In this document: positions 54,904-55,476 of the stretch, one piece after another
How positions within the stretch are numbered: position 1 is the first letter of the stretch
Layout of the letters: each line of letters begins with the position of its first letter
From: Caballeronia pedi
Lineage (GTDB): Bacteria; Pseudomonadota; Gammaproteobacteria; Burkholderiales; Burkholderiaceae
Reading direction: 5' to 3'
Length of the DNA: 55,476 bases
NCBI RefSeq assembly: GCF_001544915.2
Contig: NZ_FCOE02000047.1
Location: 1-55,476 of the forward strand
The notes under the pieces: generated by a model
Told to the model about the DNA's origin: nothing
Seen by the model: the letters and a program-made list of their open reading frames with translations, nothing else
Databases searched by the model: none
Made by a program: the position numbers and the translations under genes

Positions 54904-55476
54904 TCAGTAACGTCTTCCCGCGTGATGTCGACGCGCGCCCTTCGTGAACACGAAGAGCGTCGCGCCTGCCGCCGCGATAGCGAATCGGCTCGGATTCGCT
55001 CTCACTGCATCGAATATCTTCGCCATTACTGGCAACCCATCCGGCGTAACCCGTTGGCTGCTTCGCATCGCGCTCGCGCCCACGATCACTTGCGCGGCGA
55101 CAGGCGCGGTTTGCACATGCGTGCTCGGGGCGACGCTCATCGGCGCTGCATGAGGCTCGTGCGCCTCGCGCGATTCGTCTGGCTTACCTTCGCGCGCCTC
55201 GACTCTCGTCGCAGCGGCTTCAGCGCCGAGCAGCATGACGGCCGCCGCAAAATACAGCCACATCAGCAGCACGGCGAGCGAGCCGGCCGCGCCGAACGCG
55301 TTAGCTGTCCCGGCGTGTGTGAGATACAACGCGAAGAGCTTCTTGCCGACCGAAAACAGCACTGCGGAAATCACGCCGCCGACGAGCGCGTCGCGCCAAG
55401 GTACGTGACCATCCGGCAGATACTTCAACAGCGCCGCAAATGCGCAAGAAAGGATGGCGAGCCCGAGCACGAATTG
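54904..55476 (-). CDS. YihY/BrkB-type membrane protein (3' part, runs off the right edge)
   Basis: The last 190 codons of a YihY/virulence-factor BrkB family membrane protein: HVPWRDALVGGVISAVLFSV, KKLFALYLTHAGTANAFGAA, GSLAVLLMWLYFAAAVMLLG and AEAAATRVEA form the last transmembrane helices, followed by a hydrophilic tail and a final hydrophobic stretch near SRFAIAAAGATLFVF. The N-terminal half is outside the window. A decayed copy of the tail occurs at 47678-47830. Confidence 0.85.
   Translation of the reverse strand, partial: QFVLGLAILSCAFAALLKYLPDGHVPWRDALVGGVISAVLFSVGKKLFALYLTHAGTANAFGAAGSLAVLLMWLYFAAAVMLLGAEAAATRVEAREGKPDESREAHEPHAAPMSVAPSTHVQTAPVAAQVIVGASAMRSSQRVTPDGLPVMAKIFDAVRANPSRFAIAAAGATLFVFTKGARRHHAGRRY

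Overview
The window looks like an accessory segment of a Burkholderiaceae genome (Caballeronia/Paraburkholderia/Burkholderia type). The basis is high GC, strong G/C third-position use, a Burkholderia-type group II intron RT, a DUF6723 protein, and the typical Burkholderia set of small stress genes (CsbD, DUF883, YqjE-like, DUF2934, dodecin, hemerythrin, YghA-like SDR, DUF2252, LigD, YdeP-type FdhF). No rRNA, tRNA, CRISPR array or replication origin was seen. The genus is inferred from protein resemblance only.

Layout. 1-964: 5' part of a group II intron (minus strand) whose reverse transcriptase is frameshifted. 1306-7884: a divergent catabolic cluster. Leftward run a 3-hydroxyisobutyrate-dehydrogenase-like enzyme, a GntP permease, an SDR dehydrogenase (broken) and a BadI-like hydrolase; rightward run CoA-transferase subunits A and B and a LysR regulator. 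The shared promoter region carries two TGTGCAT-type inverted repeats 74 bp apart. 8278-9765: decayed fragments (a BtpA tail and two ParDE remnants) around a two-gene operon of small proteins. 10062-18515: signalling block with an EAL phosphodiesterase, two chemoreceptors, cheV with a coupled small gene, and a decayed EAL/GGDEF gene. 19128-20599: an intact-looking IS630-family element with a passenger ORF.

20734-55476: a stress/fitness island mixing intact genes with many duplicated, truncated or stop-interrupted copies. DUF2252 occurs twice (21379-22590 and 37755-38966). A Gfo/Idh oxidoreductase occurs once complete (41904-43217), once as a 3' tail (22762-23391), and a relative occurs as a wreck beside an IS3 transposase fragment. 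Receiver-only response regulators occur three times, two of them interrupted. The YqjE/small-membrane-protein pair occurs intact and as a fused relic. 3' tails of FdhF and YihY genes lie between hemerythrin and RecQ. Intact genes include YghA-like SDR, FdhF, a royal-jelly-like protein, LigD, RecQ, two hemerythrins, dodecin, ParBc_2, DUF421 and a 55-aa zinc-ribbon protein.

How it works together (inference). The left cluster probably imports a small hydroxy- or alicyclic acid, activates it with the CoA-transferase, oxidises it and cleaves it with the BadI-like enzyme, under LysR control. The right-hand genes fit redox, metal, DNA-break and envelope stress. The repeated gene tails suggest that several paralogous copies of this island have recombined.
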